A stretch of DNA of 13,649 bases from assembly GCA_041580375.1 (NCBI GenBank), contig JBFGDZ010000091.1:1-13649 (forward strand), given 5' to 3'. The notes beneath the pieces were generated by a model. That model had not been told where the DNA came from. It made no database searches and saw only the letters and a program-made list of their open reading frames with translations. Source of the stretch: JAPUIN01 sp041580375. Its GTDB lineage: Bacteria > Acidobacteriota > Polarisedimenticolia > Gp22-AA2. Positions 1-6,280 of this stretch are shown piece after piece (positions within the stretch are counted from its first letter, which is position 1; every line of letters starts with the position of its first letter). The position numbers and the translations under genes were made by a program.

Positions 1-201
1 CCCAAGATGAAGACCAAGCGGGGCGCGGCCAAGCGGTTCCGGCTGACGGCCTCGGGGAAGATCAAGAGGAGCCGCGCCTTCAAGCGTCATATCCTGACGT
101 CGAAGACGACCAAGCGGAAACGGCACCTCGATATCGATACGCTCGTCAGCAGCTCGGATCGGCGGCGCGTGAGAGATATGCTGCCGTACGGCCGCCCTTA
201 G
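1..201 (+). CDS. rpmI: Large ribosomal subunit protein bL35 (start codon just outside window)
   Basis: Structural protein of the 50S ribosomal subunit. The reading frame is open from base 1: the first two codons read Pro-Lys, followed by Met-Lys-Thr at base 7. Bacterial L35 usually begins Met-Pro-Lys-Met-Lys-Thr, so the true start is very probably the codon immediately before the window, giving about 67 residues, and ATG 7 is an internal methionine. The L35 hallmarks are visible: the RGAAKRF segment near the N-terminus, a GKIKR motif, and a basic TSKTTKRKRHL stretch in the middle. The TAG stop overlaps the AGGAG ribosome binding site of rplT, ten bases before its start. This is the usual infC-rpmI-rplT order, so infC should lie just upstream. 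Confidence 0.95.
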   Translation, partial: PKMKTKRGAAKRFRLTASGKIKRSRAFKRHILTSKTTKRKRHLDIDTLVSSSDRRRVRDMLPYGRP

Positions 202-210
202 GAGTCGAAA

Positions 211-573
211 GTGCCGAGAGTCAAGAGAGGAACGAGGAGAAGGCAGCGGCGCCGCAAGGTCCTGAAGCGGGCGAAGGGTTATTACATCGGCAAGAGCAAG
301 CTCTACCGCGCCGCGAAGGAGGCGGTCGACAAATCGCTCGGCTACGCCTACCGGGATCGCCGCGCCCGGAAACGCGAGTTCCGGAGCCTGTGGACCATCC
401 GCATCAACGCCGCGGCCCGCCAGAACGATCTGTCCTACAGCCGCTTCATCGCCGGGCTGAAGGTGGCGGGCGTGAAGCTGGATCGCAAGATCCTGGCCGA
501 CCTGGCGATCCACGATCCCGCCGGCTTCACGGCGCTGGCCCAGACCGCGCGCACCGCCCTGGGCGGCGCCTGA
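211..573 (+). CDS. rplT: Large ribosomal subunit protein bL20
   Basis: 50S subunit protein that binds 23S rRNA early in assembly; in several bacteria it also represses its own operon. The 120 residues match the usual L20 length. The N-terminal third is a long basic tail (PRVKRGTRRRQRRRKVLKRAKGYY), followed by the conserved KSKLYRAAKEAV and AYRDRRARKREFRSLWTIRINAA segments and a globular C-terminal region containing YSRFIAGLK. The start is GTG at 211, with AGGAG at 200-204 spaced 6 bases away; that site overlaps the rpmI stop, so the two genes are probably translationally coupled. The L20 repression site would be expected upstream of the window. Confidence 0.97.
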   Translation: MPRVKRGTRRRQRRRKVLKRAKGYYIGKSKLYRAAKEAVDKSLGYAYRDRRARKREFRSLWTIRINAAARQNDLSYSRFIAGLKVAGVKLDRKILADLAIHDPAGFTALAQTARTALGGA

Positions 574-577
574 TCCT

Positions 578-603
578 CCGCGCGCCGGGGCACCGGGGCG
601 CGG
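578..603 (+). other. GC-rich hairpin between rplT and pheS
   Basis: CCGCGC at 578-583 pairs with GCGCGG at 598-603 across a GC-rich 14-base interval that can extend the stem. It starts just after the rplT stop. No T-run follows, so it is not a canonical intrinsic terminator; it could protect the 3' end of the ribosomal protein mRNA, cause pausing or weak attenuation, or simply reflect high GC. There is no leader peptide or Phe-codon run like the pheL attenuator of enteric bacteria. Confidence 0.3.
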
Positions 604-640
604 CCAGCACCCGGCATCGGCGGGTTGACGGAGACGGGGC

Positions 641-1657
641 GTGCAGGAGCGCGTCAAGAAGATCCGCCAGCAATTCGATCGCGACCTCGCCGCCGCGCGG
701 GGCGACGCGGGCGTCGAGGCGGTGCGCGTCCGCTACCTCGGCCGCAAGTCCGGCGTCCTGACGCGGCTCCTCCGCGATCTGCGCGCCGTTCCCGCGGCCC
801 GAAAGGCCGCCGCCGGCAAGGCGGTCAACGCGCTGAAGGCGCACGCGGAAGCCGCGCTCGATACCGCGCGCGGGCGCCGGGGGGGCGGACGCGACGACGC
901 CGAGATCCTCGATCTGTCCCTCCCCGGCCGGGTCCAGCGGCCCGGATGCGCGCATCCCATCTCCCAGATCCGGGAGCGCGTGGAGGAGATCTTCCTGGAG
1001 ATGGGGTACGCCCTCGAGTCGGGCCCCCTCGTGGAGACCGACTATCACAACTTCGAGGCGCTCAACATCCCGCAGCACCACCCGGCGCGCGACATGCAGG
1101 ACACCTTTTACGTGGAGGGCGGCCTCCTCCTGAGGACCCACACCTCACCCGTCCAGATCCGGACGATGAAGCGGCAGGCCCCGCCCGTGCGGATGGTGGC
1201 GATCGGCATGGCCTTCCGGCGCGACGCCGCCGATCTCACGCATTCCCCCGTATTCCATCAGGTCGAGGGGCTCGCCGTGGACGAGCGGATCACCTTCGCC
1301 CACCTCAAGGGAACGCTCGAGCACTTCTGCCGGCGGATGTTCGACCGGACGCTGCGCCTGCGGTTCCGCCCCTCCTACTTCCCTTTCGTCGAGCCGGGAG
1401 CGGAATACGACATCTCCTGCATTTTCTGCGGGGGCGACGGCTGCCGCCCGTGCAAGGGGACGGGGTGGATCGAGATCGGCGGCGCCGGCATGGTGCACCC
1501 CGCAGTGTTCGAGAACGTCGGGTACGATCCGGAGCGTTACACGGGATTCGCGTTCGGGCTCGGCCTCGAGCGAATCGCGATGCTGAGGCACGGCATCGAT
1601 GACATCCGCCTGTTCTACGAGAACGACGTGCGGTTTCTAGGGCAGTTCCCATCATGA
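641..1657 (+). CDS. pheS: Phenylalanine--tRNA ligase alpha subunit
   Basis: Catalytic subunit of the alpha2-beta2 phenylalanyl-tRNA synthetase, which charges tRNA-Phe in the cytoplasm. The 338 residues are of normal length. Residues 1 to about 85 form the basic helical arm that contacts tRNA. The class II core follows, with HPISQIRERVEEIF, a TDYHNFEALNIP segment, the motif 2 region around FHQVEG, and motif 3, GFAFGLGLERIAML, near the C-terminus. Four cysteines (C260, C263, C268, C271; spacing CxxC-x4-CxxC) form a probable zinc knuckle just before TGWIEIGGAGMVHP. GTG 641 is the start: GGAG at 630-633 lies 7 bases upstream, and an in-frame TGA at 626-628 rules out a longer protein. The stop overlaps the pheT start by 4 bases. 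Confidence 0.97.
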   Translation: MQERVKKIRQQFDRDLAAARGDAGVEAVRVRYLGRKSGVLTRLLRDLRAVPAARKAAAGKAVNALKAHAEAALDTARGRRGGGRDDAEILDLSLPGRVQRPGCAHPISQIRERVEEIFLEMGYALESGPLVETDYHNFEALNIPQHHPARDMQDTFYVEGGLLLRTHTSPVQIRTMKRQAPPVRMVAIGMAFRRDAADLTHSPVFHQVEGLAVDERITFAHLKGTLEHFCRRMFDRTLRLRFRPSYFPFVEPGAEYDISCIFCGGDGCRPCKGTGWIEIGGAGMVHPAVFENVGYDPERYTGFAFGLGLERIAMLRHGIDDIRLFYENDVRFLGQFPS

Positions 1658-3714
1658 AGTTCAGCCATGCCTGGCTGAAGGACTACGTGGAGATCCCCGA
1701 CGATCCCGCGCGGGTGGGGGCGATGCTGACCGGCGCCGGGATCCCCCTCGATGGGATCGAGGGATCGGGCGAGGGGGCCGTCTACGATCTCGACATCCTG
1801 ACGAACCGACCCGATTGCATGAACCACCTCGGCCTCGCCCGCGAGCTGGCCGCCCTCTCCGGCCGGACGCTGAACCGTCCCCGCCCGGTCATCCAGGAGG
1901 GAGGTCCGGCCACGGCCGACCACGCGGACATCATCATCGAGGATCCCGACCTGTGCACGCGCTACAGCGGCCGCTGCGTCATCGGGATCCGCGTCGGCCC
2001 GTCGCCCGAATGGCTCGTCCGGCGTCTCGTCGGGATCGGTCAGCGTCCCATCAACAACGTCGTCGACGTGACGAACTTCGTCCTGTGGGAGCTGGGGCAT
2101 CCCCTCCACGCGTTCGATCTCGATCGTCTGGCCGATCGCCGGATCGTGGTGCGCCGCGCGCGACGTGGGGAGGCGCTCGTGACCCTGGACGGCGATTCGC
2201 GCACGCTGACGGAGGAGATGCTCGTGATCGCCGACGCCAAGCGTCCCGTCGCGCTGGCGGGCGTCATGGGCGGCCGCGACTCCGAGATCTCGTCCGGCAC
2301 GACGCGCATACTCCTGGAGAGCGCCTGGTTCGACCCGGTCTGCGTTCGCCGCGCCGCCCGCGCGCTCGGGATGCGCACCGACGCATCGCACCGCTTCGAG
2401 CGCGGCGCCGATCCGGACGGGACCGTGGCCGCCCTGGATCGCGCCGCGGCGCTGATCGCCGAGGTCGCCGGAGGTACCGTGACCGACCCGGCCCTCGACG
2501 TGCACCCCCGCCCGGAGGCGCCGCGCGTCATCGCCTTCCGACCCGCCCGGGCGCGGCAGCTCCTCGGGCTGGACCTTCCGGATTCCTTCATGTCCGCCTG
2601 CCTGTCGCGCCTCGGGTTCGTCGTGGCCGCCGGGGCCTCCGGGCCGTGGCAGGTGACCGTCCCATCCTTCCGCCGCGACGTGGGCCGGGAGGTGGACCTG
2701 ATCGAGGAGGTGATCCGCCAGCGGGGCTACGACGAGATCCCCTCGGATCTGCCCGCGATGAGCGGCGCGGGAGGGGGCCGGTCCCAGTTCGACCGCCGCC
2801 TCCGCCTGGCGCGCCACGCCATGGAATCGGCGGGGTTCCACGAGGCGATCAACTCGATCCTGATCGACCGCGGGGAGGGCGAGCCGTTCGGTCCCCGCGG
2901 CGCCGAGCCGGGGGCGGTCACCAACCCGCTCCAGAGCCAGGCGGCCTGGCTGCGGATGAGCCTCCTGCCCGGGCTCCTGCGCAACGTGGCGCACAACCTC
3001 AATCACGGTCTTTCGCGCTGCTCCCTGTACGAGATCGGCTCCGTCTTCCTGCCCGGCCGGGATGGTCCTCAGGAGGGCCGTCGGCTCGCCTTCGCGCTCG
3101 CGGGGCAGGGCCTGCCCGCGCACTGGAGCACCAAACCCCGCGAGGTGGACCTGTACGACGCCCGCGGGCCGGTCGAGCTCCTGTCGGACCTGCTCGGATC
3201 CTCCCCCCTCTCCCTCGCATCGGATAAAATGCCGTTCCTGGCCGAAGGACGGACGCTCCGCATCGATTTCGCGGATCGGCCGATCGGCTTGGTGGGCGAG
3301 ATCGGCCGCCGTGTTCTGGCACCCTACGGGATCGAGGGGACGGTTTACGGGTGCGAGCTCGATCTCGAGATCCTGGGGGCCGGGGCGGGCGAAGTCCGCC
3401 AGTACCGCCCGCTCCCCCGCTATCCGGGCGTGCGGCGCGATCTGGCCCTCGTGGTGGATCAGGGGGTGCGTTTCGACGCGATCGAGCGTGTGGTGCGCTC
3501 GGTGAACACGGTGCCGATCGAGGAGGTGCAGCCGTTCGATCGCTACCGCGGCCCCGGGGTGCCGAAGGGATGCGTCAGCGTGGCGGTGCAGATCCTGTTC
3601 CGCCATTCGGACAGAACGCTGACGTCGGATGAGGTGCAGTCGGCTCAGGACGCGATCGTGGCCGCGCTGGACCGCGAGCTCGGGGCCAGGCTGAGGGGCC
3701 CGGAGCCGGGGTGA
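1654..3714 (+). CDS. pheT: Phenylalanine--tRNA ligase beta subunit, short form without the N-terminal tRNA-binding domain
   Basis: Partner of PheS; it carries the editing site that removes mischarged tyrosine and contributes to tRNA binding. At 686 residues it is about 110 shorter than the usual form near 795. The missing part is internal to the N-terminus: residues 1-30 (MKFSHAWLKDYVEI...) look normal, but DLDILTNRPDC follows at about 46-56, a motif that usually comes after the EMAP/OB-fold tRNA-binding domain. The other domains are present: the B3/4 editing domain (GHPLHAFDLDRL near 150), the B5 domain ending in PSFRRDVGREVDLIEEV near 340, the catalytic-like core, and the C-terminal FDX-ACB tRNA-anticodon domain from RYPGVRRDLAL near 588. 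The reading frame is continuous, so this is a domain absence, not a frameshift. ATG overlaps the pheS stop. Confidence 0.96.
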   Translation: MKFSHAWLKDYVEIPDDPARVGAMLTGAGIPLDGIEGSGEGAVYDLDILTNRPDCMNHLGLARELAALSGRTLNRPRPVIQEGGPATADHADIIIEDPDLCTRYSGRCVIGIRVGPSPEWLVRRLVGIGQRPINNVVDVTNFVLWELGHPLHAFDLDRLADRRIVVRRARRGEALVTLDGDSRTLTEEMLVIADAKRPVALAGVMGGRDSEISSGTTRILLESAWFDPVCVRRAARALGMRTDASHRFERGADPDGTVAALDRAAALIAEVAGGTVTDPALDVHPRPEAPRVIAFRPARARQLLGLDLPDSFMSACLSRLGFVVAAGASGPWQVTVPSFRRDVGREVDLIEEVIRQRGYDEIPSDLPAMSGAGGGRSQFDRRLRLARHAMESAGFHEAINSILIDRGEGEPFGPRGAEPGAVTNPLQSQAAWLRMSLLPGLLRNVAHNLNHGLSRCSLYEIGSVFLPGRDGPQEGRRLAFALAGQGLPAHWSTKPREVDLYDARGPVELLSDLLGSSPLSLASDKMPFLAEGRTLRIDFADRPIGLVGEIGRRVLAPYGIEGTVYGCELDLEILGAGAGEVRQYRPLPRYPGVRRDLALVVDQGVRFDAIERVVRSVNTVPIEEVQPFDRYRGPGVPKGCVSVAVQILFRHSDRTLTSDEVQSAQDAIVAALDRELGARLRGPEPG

Positions 3715-3747
3715 CGGGGCCGCGCAACCTGCGCGCGGAGGACGCCT

Positions 3748-4071
3748 ATGGAGAAGAAGAAAGTTGTGGTCGATCTGAACCAGCTCGATCTGTTGGAGCA
3801 GAAGATCATCAAGGCGACCGAGCTCATCCGCACGCTGCGCCGGGAACGGGATTCGGCGCAGCAGAGCCTCGCCGAGGCGACGGCGTCCCTCACGCGGCTT
3901 CAGAAGGAGGCCTCGACCCGCGACCACGACCGCCGGGAGCTCACCGAGGCGGCGCAGCAGATCGATCTGCTGCGTCAGGAGCGGCAGGCCGTCCGCGGCA
4001 AGGTGCAGAAGATGCTCGATCTGATGTCCTGCCTGGATGAGTCGCCCGCCGGGGCGCGCGGAGGCCACTGA
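3748..4071 (+). CDS. Small coiled-coil protein, probable ZapB-like cell division factor
   Basis: The 107 residues contain no catalytic motif. From about residue 8 to 95 the protein is almost entirely charged and helical with heptad-like leucines (LDLLEQKI, LIRTLRRERDSAQQ, IDLLRQERQAVRGKVQKMLDLM), so it is probably a coiled-coil dimer. It has no signal peptide or membrane segment. The gene lies between pheT and zapA and shares one base with the zapA start, so co-translation with zapA is likely. ZapB of gammaproteobacteria is a small coiled-coil partner of ZapA at the FtsZ ring, and small coiled-coil proteins are common beside zapA elsewhere; the role is inferred from this context and fold, not from clear sequence identity. 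ATG 3748 has GGAGG at 3737-3741, 6 bases upstream. Confidence 0.8.
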   Translation: MEKKKVVVDLNQLDLLEQKIIKATELIRTLRRERDSAQQSLAEATASLTRLQKEASTRDHDRRELTEAAQQIDLLRQERQAVRGKVQKMLDLMSCLDESPAGARGGH

Positions 4072-4376
4072 TGGGAGCCGAGCGGCAGCAGACGCACCTC
4101 GTGCAGGTCGAGATCTACGGTCAGTCGTACAATCTTCGCGGCGAGGGAGAGGTCGGATACATGCAGGATCTGGCCGCCTACGTCGACGGCAAGATGCGCG
4201 AGGTGGCGGACGCGACGGCCACGGTCGATTCGCTCAAGGTCGCGATCCTCGCGGCCCTGAACATCGCCGACGAGAGCCGGCAGGGGCGATTGCCCGATCC
4301 CGAGGTGGCGCCCGGAGGTCCGGATCGCCTCGCGCGGTTGATCGACACCCTGGAACGCTGTTTCGCGGAAGCGTGA
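4071..4376 (+). CDS. zapA: Cell division protein ZapA
   Basis: ZapA binds FtsZ filaments and promotes their bundling at mid-cell. The 101 residues fit the family. The N-terminal globular part (VQVEIYGQSYNLRGEGEVGYMQDLAAYVDGKMREVA) is the FtsZ-binding domain, with the typical opening beta strand and the YMQDLAAYVDGKM helix. The next helix carries the VDSLKVAILAALNIADE segment characteristic of ZapA, and the C-terminus (DRLARLIDTLERCF) can form the coiled coil used for tetramerisation. ATG 4071 overlaps the preceding stop as TGATG, so translation probably re-initiates there. A 6S RNA gene follows, the same neighbour that zapA has in many proteobacteria. Confidence 0.93.
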   Translation: MGAERQQTHLVQVEIYGQSYNLRGEGEVGYMQDLAAYVDGKMREVADATATVDSLKVAILAALNIADESRQGRLPDPEVAPGGPDRLARLIDTLERCFAEA

Positions 4377-4398
4377 CGGGAGCGGGATGCGGAGGGCC

Positions 4399-4427
4399 TT
4401 GACGCGCGCGGTGGGCCCGGGTAGCAT
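4399..4427 (+). promoter_or_regulatory. Sigma70-type promoter of the 6S RNA gene
   Basis: TTGACG at 4399-4404 and TAGCAT at 4422-4427 are separated by exactly 17 bases, a near-consensus housekeeping promoter. Transcription would begin near 4434, a short distance before the 5' strand of the 6S closing stem. The promoter starts 23 bases after the zapA stop and is one of the clearest in the window. It may also supply read-through transcription to rny, for which no separate promoter is visible. Confidence 0.7.
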
Positions 4428-4433
4428 CGACGC

Positions 4434-4621
4434 GGTACCCGAGTCCCCTGCGCGGTGCGTGTTGGACGGGTCATTTTGAGCCAACACTATTTGAACGGGA
4501 GCCCGGGGTCCGATCGTGGTGAGCTTCCCCCGCGCGGGGAGGCCTGAAGCGACGGCAGGGCTCCCCTCTGGTGCGCCAGGTTCAAATAGATTCCCTCCAC
4601 ACGGCCTCGCGGGGGTTTTTT
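4434..4621 (+). ncRNA. ssrS: 6S RNA
   Basis: 6S RNA imitates an open promoter and sequesters the housekeeping RNA polymerase holoenzyme. The secondary structure fits by inspection. A closing stem pairs bases from about 4445 to 4461 (starting CCCCTGCG) with 4598-4614 (ending CGCGGGG). Inside it, TATTTGAAC at 4488-4496 pairs perfectly with GTTCAAATA at 4580-4588, and GGGAGCCC at 4497-4504 pairs perfectly with GGGCTCCC at 4558-4565. A small CTGG/CCAG hairpin (4568-4579) lies on the 3' side. The apical part has CTTCCCC/GGGGAGG near 4524-4542, then GCCTGAAGCGACGGCA, reminiscent of the E. coli 6S apical sequence. The length of about 185 bases is typical. Position directly after zapA matches 6S in proteobacteria. 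A promoter precedes it and a T-run ends it. The identification rests on structure and recalled motifs; a covariance search would confirm it. Confidence 0.85.
4598..4621 (+). terminator. 3' end of 6S RNA: stem strand and T-run
   Basis: The 3' strand of the 6S closing stem ends in five G residues (4611-4615) followed at once by six T residues (4616-4621). A GC-rich stem followed by a U-tract has the form of an intrinsic terminator, except that the stem partner is the RNA's own 5' end, about 150 bases away. Termination may therefore be incomplete, or the end may be trimmed, with some transcription continuing into rny. Confidence 0.5.
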
Positions 4622-4674
4622 GTCTCAGAGTCCCCGCCGGTCGTCCGAGCCCCCGCCCAGCAGCCATCGTCCCG

Positions 4675-4689
4675 CAGGTCGACGACCTG
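4675..4689. promoter_or_regulatory. Perfect 7+1+7 palindrome upstream of rny
   Basis: CAGGTCG at 4675-4681 and CGACCTG at 4683-4689 are exact inverted repeats around a single central A. The palindrome ends 10 bases before the GGAGGA ribosome binding site of rny and 23 bases before its start codon. As DNA it could be an operator for a dimeric repressor; as RNA it could form a 5-bp hairpin with a 5-base loop close to the ribosome binding site. No other copy was noticed in the window. Confidence 0.35.
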
Positions 4690-4712
4690 ACCGGACGCTG
4701 GAGGACGGTTCG

Positions 4713-6272
4713 GTGCAACAGATCACGCTCATCGGGCTGGCGATCCTCGCGGCGCTCCTCGCCGCGGCGGTCATCGCCGCGCGCGCCGCGTCCCGGAAGA
4801 TCCTGGACCGCGCCCGCGATCGATCCGCGGAGATCGTGCGGGAGGCGGAGAGTCAGGCCACGATCCGGCTGCAGGAGGTCGAGCTCGAAGCCCAGGAGAA
4901 GATCGGCGCCGCCGAGACCCGATTCGAAGAAGGGACGCGCAAGAAGCGACAGGAACTGCGCCAGCTCGAGGACCGGCTGCGCCAGCAGGAGCGCAATCTC
5001 CAGCGCCGGGTCCAGCTCCTCGGACAGAAACAGCAGGAGCAGGACGGGCGCGAGACGGCTCTCGTATCCCGCGAGGCCGCCCTCGAGGAGCAAAAGAAGG
5101 AATCGAAGGCGCTCATCCAGGAGCGCCGGGCGCGTCTCGAGCGGCTCTCGGGTCTGACGGCCGTGCAGGCGCGCCGCGAACTGGTCCGGGAGATCGAGGC
5201 GGAGGCCCGCCAGGAGGCGGTGCACTACGTCCGGCGGACCGAGGAAGAGGCCAGGGAGCGGACCGTCGTCGAGTCGCGCCGCATCGTGGCGGAGGCGATC
5301 CAGCGGCTTCCGACGCGTGAGTGGATCGACAACGTGGTCACCGTGATCCAGCTGCCGAACGACGAGATGAAGGGCCGCATCATCGGCCGCGAGGGGCGGA
5401 ACATCCGCTCGATCGAGATGTCGACCGGCGTCGATCTGATCATCGACGAGACGCCCCGGGCGATCATTCTGTCCAGCTTCGATCCCTTCCGGCGCGCCGT
5501 GGCGCAGACGGCGATCGAGCGCCTCATCGAGGACGGTCGCATCCATCCCGCGCGCATCGAGGAGGTGGTGACGCGCGCCCGGACCGACCTCGAGGCCGGT
5601 CTGGAGACGCTCGGGGAGTCGGCCGCCTTCGATCTGGGGATCACCGGCCTCCCGGGGCGCCTCACGAGGCTCCTGGGACGGCTCAAGTACCGCATCGTGT
5701 GCGGGTACAACCTGCTCGACCATTCGCTCGCCGTCGCGCGGCTGGGGGAGCAGATGGCCGTGCTCCTCGGCGTCCGGGCCGAGGTGGTCAAGCGCGCGGG
5801 GCTGCTGCACGAGATCGGACAGGTCGAGGAGGCCGAGGCGATCGCCAAGCACCCCTGCGTCGCCGCGGCCGACCTCGCCGCGAAATTTTCGGAGGAGCCC
5901 GCCGTCGTCGAGGCCATCCGCTCGCTGCAGGCGGGCGTGACCGAGACCAGCGTGGAAGGCGTCCTGCTCGGGTGCGCCGAGCGCGCCGTCACCGCCCGGC
6001 CCGGCGAGCGGGATGACAACCTGATGGTGCACATCGAGCGTCTGCAGGCGCTCGAGGAGATCGCTTCCTCGTTCAGCGGCGTGGATCGCGCCTTCGCGAT
6101 GCGTTCCGGGAAGGAGGTGCGCGTCATGGTCGAGGCGGGCGCCGCCACCGACAGCGACGTCCTCTGGCTGTCGAAGGACATCTCCGGCCGGATCCGCAAC
6201 GAGGTGCGGTACCCGGGATCGATCCGCGTGCACGTGATCCGCGAGACGCGGGCCGTCGACTACGCCACCTGA
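4713..6272 (+). CDS. rny: RNase Y homologue with a degenerate HD active site
   Basis: RNase Y is a membrane-bound endoribonuclease that starts mRNA decay. GTG 4713 is the preferred start: GGAGGA at 4700-4705 lies 7 bases upstream, and it gives 519 residues, the normal size, with the membrane helix at once (about 4-22). The frame is open back to a TTG at 4620, but that lies in the 6S T-run. After the helix come a long charged coiled coil (about 30-190), a KH domain with an intact GREG loop (225-228) inside LPNDEMKGRIIGREGRNIR, and an HD domain. The HD site is altered. H337, H366 and H380 remain, but the HD dyad reads H366-E367, the usual His-His pair is L405-Q406, and the usual Asp of AAD is E423. 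The C-terminal region (ARPGER, SSFSGVDRAFAMRSGKEVRVMV, YPGSIRVHVIRETRAVDYA) is typical. Nuclease activity is doubtful; scaffolding or RNA binding may be retained. The YmdB-family gene follows after 8 bases, as it often follows rny. Confidence 0.93.
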   Translation: MQQITLIGLAILAALLAAAVIAARAASRKILDRARDRSAEIVREAESQATIRLQEVELEAQEKIGAAETRFEEGTRKKRQELRQLEDRLRQQERNLQRRVQLLGQKQQEQDGRETALVSREAALEEQKKESKALIQERRARLERLSGLTAVQARRELVREIEAEARQEAVHYVRRTEEEARERTVVESRRIVAEAIQRLPTREWIDNVVTVIQLPNDEMKGRIIGREGRNIRSIEMSTGVDLIIDETPRAIILSSFDPFRRAVAQTAIERLIEDGRIHPARIEEVVTRARTDLEAGLETLGESAAFDLGITGLPGRLTRLLGRLKYRIVCGYNLLDHSLAVARLGEQMAVLLGVRAEVVKRAGLLHEIGQVEEAEAIAKHPCVAAADLAAKFSEEPAVVEAIRSLQAGVTETSVEGVLLGCAERAVTARPGERDDNLMVHIERLQALEEIASSFSGVDRAFAMRSGKEVRVMVEAGAATDSDVLWLSKDISGRIRNEVRYPGSIRVHVIRETRAVDYAT

Positions 6273-6280
6273 GGGATCGG

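Noticed and set aside
625..653. Possible promoter with TTGACG at 625-630 before pheS
   Set aside because: No -10-like hexamer is found 16-18 bases downstream, and the hexamer is largely part of the pheS ribosome binding region.
1615..4068. Minus-strand open frame of 817 codons opposite pheT
   Set aside because: It has low-complexity His/Arg/Gly/Pro-rich composition, no family motifs and lies fully opposite a well-supported gene; long antisense frames are expected in GC-rich coding DNA. The same holds for 3975-6233, 7554-9767 and 11980-13287.
4620..4712. Longer rny start at TTG 4620
   Set aside because: The TTG lies in the T-run ending the 6S RNA, no ribosome binding site precedes it, and the extra 31 residues are Pro/Ser/Arg-rich before a membrane helix that normally starts the protein. 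GTG 4713 has GGAGGA at the right distance.
4516..5157. Plus-strand open frame starting inside the 6S RNA
   Set aside because: It overlaps 6S RNA and the rny N-terminus in another frame and is a run of Arg/Ser without recognisable domains.
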